Assembly: GCA_024516035.1 (NCBI GenBank)
Contig: JAMCCL010000123.1
Coordinates: forward strand, 1-64,000
DNA: 64,000 bases
Origin: Bactericera cockerelli
Lineage: Eukaryota > Arthropoda > Insecta > Hemiptera > Triozidae
Direction of reading: 5' to 3'
This document shows positions 61,701-64,000 of this stretch, piece after piece (positions within the stretch are counted from its first letter, which is position 1; each line of letters starts with the position of its first letter). The notes under the pieces are model-generated. The model saw only the letters and a list, made by a program, of their open reading frames with translations, was not told the DNA's origin and ran no database searches. The translations under genes were made by a program, and so were the position numbers.

Positions 61701-62110
61701 GTCCTTTGTTGAAGACGCCATCTTTGATCTTTCGTAATTTCAGAATCATTGTGATATTGGTGATATGGTGATTGTAAATTGTTTTAAATAATTAATAATT
61801 CTTTTAAATATGTATTTCATTTAGTTTTGAACATTTTTAAATACAATTTAAAAATTTAAAATTTTAAATTTTAAAATATCATTTTAATTAGTTTTGATCT
61901 TTTTTATAACTACTGGAATAGTGTTTAGATAAAACTCGTCCTTTGTTGAAGGAAATTCAGAAATTGTGATATTTTTGTGACAAATTGTGAATTGTTTTAA
62001 ATAATTAATAATTCTCTTAAATAATAGGTATTTCATTTATTTGAACATATTTTAAATACAAATAATATTTTAATTAGTTTTGAACATCTTTTTTATAACT
62101 ATGAAAGTGT
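61689..62110. repeat. Tandem duplication, ~200-base unit, two copies
   Basis: AAAACGCGTCCTTTGTTGAAG at about 61691 and AAAACTCGTCCTTTGTTGAAG at about 61931 start two units. Both contain AATTGTTTTAAATAATTAAT, TATTTCATTTA, TTTTAATTAGTTTTGA and TTTATAACTA in order. The first unit is longer because of an internal A/T-rich palindromic run. Confidence 0.75.
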
Positions 62111-62118
62111 TTACTTTG

Positions 62119-62338
62119 TCATTTCTGAACTCCAAATTTGCTTTCGAGATGTTTCAAAAAATAGTTCTTAAGTTTGTCTAAATCGTGACAGAAGGAAAGG
62201 AGAGGACAAGAAGCAGTTAATACTGGATCACCTTTTTCATCTGACAATAACCATCCATTTCTAGAGACATCCACTTGGACCCTAATGAACTTTCTGCACT
62301 CTGCTGTTCCTGGACCTTCAGTGGGATTAACATCTTCA
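62119..62338 (-). pseudogene. Possible C-terminal coding remnant, 72 codons
   Basis: A frame open for 72 codons on the - strand, ending TGA 62121-62119, reads GPGTAECRKFIRVQVDVSRN, then LTASCPLLSFCHDLDKLKNY and FLKHLESKFGVQK. It has no start codon in reach and no convincing splice acceptor, and it abuts a degenerate SINE. Amino-acid composition looks protein-like but I do not recognise the family. Its place relative to the 61425 repeat block mirrors gene B relative to 50478-51270. Confidence 0.3.
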
Positions 62339-62339
62339 G

Positions 62340-62450
62340 TTCACTTGGAATCATACCAGCTACCCATATTAATCTCACCTAGCCTAGCCAAGCCAAAGCA
62401 GGACCATGAATGCTAGTCTCATGTGTTAAGGGAAACAGAATTTTTTATGC
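62340..62450 (-). mobile_element. Degenerate 5S-SINE body fragment
   Basis: On the - strand GGCTAGGTGAGATTAATATG and GGGTAGCTGG parallel GGCTGGGTGAGGTCAATGTG and AGTAGCAGG of the complete SINE. The match is imperfect and short. Confidence 0.35.
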
Positions 62451-63125
62451 TCAAGATCTCTTGACCATAGGTTGGCTAAAAAAAGGTTCTGGTTCAAGCA
62501 AAGAAACAGCTGAATGCATAGTGCTAGATAGTGAAATTTTTCACTCTGTGGATTTTATTTAGATGTACAATACTTTATAAAATATAAATATTCATTATAA
62601 AATGAATATTTCACTGATAGGTGGTTCTGCCACACTAAAAAATGATGTTTACTTTGTGACATGCTTCCTGATTTCTTGATTTAAAATTATTTGGCCAATT
62701 TACTGTGCACTGTTCATAATAACAATAATAACTATTGTGCTCTCTCTACCACCTTATTACTATGAAGGCCCTTAAATTTTGAGTTAATTTTATATCTATT
62801 TAAAAAAAGTGTTCCACACTATTGTGTTTTATAATTTCACTAGTCTTAACAAGTCAATTTTGTTTTAATTTAAGTATAACAATGTTTTTTGGTAATAATT
62901 CTCAAAGCAAACAACCCAGCAATTCTAATTAGCCACAGCAGTATATAAATTGTCATGAAGGATTACAAATACATAATAACATTCACTAATCCATGTTCAA
63001 CCCCGTTAGACATTGCTTAACTTTTGCAATTTCATGAAAACTGGTGTATTCCATGCCCCATCTTCATTTTCTGCTGGCTATTAGTTTATTTCTTTGTTAT
63101 TTTTGGTTTCTCAAAAGAAATATAA

Positions 63126-63400
63126 GCCAGCGTCGATGGCATGTTGAATACACCGGTTCCCTTCAGAACACCGAAGTTAAGCGACATCCAGCGAGGTCAA
63201 GACTTGAATGGGTGACCATTCAAATTCTAATTCTCGTGACGCTGGCTTTTCCCGGCCCCACTCAGGCTGGGTGAGGTCAATGTGAGTAGCAGGTTTGTGA
63301 GTTTCCTGCGAATGGAGGGTAAAACCCCCGTCGTGATATGACCATGGCAGTTGAAAGCGACGTTAAACCCCACTTAAAAAAAAAAAAAAAAAAAAAAAAA
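63126..63400 (+). mobile_element. Complete 5S rRNA-derived SINE with target duplication
   Basis: The head (63126 to about 63248) is a nearly full 5S rRNA: GCCAGCGTCGATGGCATG, TTGAATACACCGGTTC, box A ACCGAAGTTAAGCGACAT, box C GACTTGAATGGGTGACC, and the closing GACGCTGGCTT that pairs with the 5' end. The body holds GGCCCCACTCAGGCTGGGTG, GGAGGGTAAAACCCCCGTCG and GCAGTTGAAAGCGACGTTAA, followed by an A tail to 63400. The duplication AAAAGAAATATA is at 63113-63124 and 63397-63408 (sharing A's with the tail). The internal pol III promoter looks intact, so this is a young copy of the family also seen at 6050, 9803, 58690 and possibly 62340. Confidence 0.9.
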
Positions 63401-63497
63401 GAAATATATTTTAATTTACATAGTATTATTATTTTATTGTGATTATGTACATGTTATGAGCATATTTTATAATTGGATATCATTATTTTATTTCTAT

Positions 63498-63929
63498 ACT
63501 AGCTAAAACCTGGCATTTTGTCACCATTAAGGTTTTTTCTCATGGCCGGTGTCCCAATAAAAATAATAATAACACTTTTAACTGGAAGGTAACCACCAGG
63601 TAAGGTTAAAGGTTATGCTCAAAGCATTTTCTACCACCTAACCCTCAGAGTCTTATTATTATGTGGTCACAACCATAATGAGGAAAAAATTGAAACAACA
63701 GAACCCTATGCTAGGTTGATTATCTGACTAGCGCATTAACCACTTGATTACCAGTGCACTTGAAAATTGTATTAGATATTTTAATTTTGATAATTTTCTA
63801 GTATGTTGAAGGTGGCTTAGGGGGGGGGAACTCTCAGTGAGAGTACCGTTTGGTATTGTAACCCCAAGAGGACATAGTCAGCCAGACATGCATAACTTTG
63901 AGTTTTATATATAGAGATTATACCTACTT
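63498..63929. repeat. Dispersed repeat like 388-625, split by a SINE
   Basis: ACTAGCTAAAACCTGGCATT starts it and TATATATAGAGATT ends it, matching the ends of the repeat at 388-625. The tRNA-derived SINE at 63558-63755 sits inside. No coding sequence. Confidence 0.4.
63558..63755 (-). mobile_element. tRNA-derived SINE, third copy
   Basis: On the - strand it begins ACTGGTAATCAAGTGGTTAA (A box), with body GGTTGTGACCACATAATAA and GGTAGAAAATGC, and ends in (ATT)n. The B box region is mutated relative to the copy at 48240. Confidence 0.75.
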
Positions 63930-64000
63930 AGAAATACTTGTGATACATTGGTACAAGGTCTTGTGACATGGTGGAAATTTGATAGTGCATTTTACACTTT

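Larger units (their letters stand above)
39442..64000 (+). other. grn: grn intron 2, continues past the window
   Basis: The intron begins GTAAGA at 39442. No exon with the expected C-x2-C-x17-C-x2-C GATA fingers is found on the + strand down to 64000, so the intron exceeds 24.5 kb. It contains the two-gene - strand unit (51467-60686) and most of the mobile elements listed below. Confidence 0.75.

Overview
The window is A+T-rich animal DNA with spliced genes, long introns, SINEs, LINE fragments and many foldback elements. It is most likely from an insect or another arthropod. The evidence is a GATA-factor gene of the grain type, 5S rRNA- and tRNA-derived SINEs, and the overall repeat style. 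I cannot name the species.

The backbone is one host gene on the + strand: a GATA1/2/3-class transcription factor, arthropod grain (grn). Its first coding exon is 18547-18828 and its second is 38830-39441, separated by a 20,001-base intron. Both splice junctions are phase 1. The second exon ends just before the expected GATA zinc fingers, which I do not find in the remaining 24.5 kb, so they should lie past the right edge. Upstream, a small coding exon (2962-3267, +) with its own acceptor, stop and poly(A) signal looks like a separate short gene that I do not recognise.

The second grn intron holds a two-gene unit on the - strand. Gene A (60686 to 54011) has five exons whose phases all fit. 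It encodes a 585-residue protein with an N-terminal SAM domain, of the SAMD3-like kind. Gene B (53948 to 51467) begins 62 bases after gene A's stop. It encodes an ~826-residue C2H2 zinc-finger protein with a TNP2/CACTA-like transposase pattern, and is broken only by one extra A in an A12 run. Gene A is interrupted in exon 4 by a 3,621-bp DNA transposon with 15-bp terminal inverted repeats and an 8-bp target duplication. Removing it restores the reading frame exactly. A 26-base inverted repeat with one mismatch flanks gene A, and arrays of TGCAT-rich repeats lie beyond gene B. Together they look like a large, recently active, poorly described element that carries a SAM-protein gene beside its transposase.

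The rest is repeat-rich. There is a nested pair of foldback elements (8128-11004), a gap-free 246-bp inverted repeat (41808-42349) and a minisatellite that begins at a SINE tail (6098-6925). SINEs derived from 5S rRNA include one complete copy with its target duplication (63126-63400), and there are three tRNA-derived SINEs in the same orientation. LINE fragments represent RTE-like, CR1/Jockey-like and R1/Jockey-like types. Several long stretches of the grn intron and the upstream region show nothing I can annotate.
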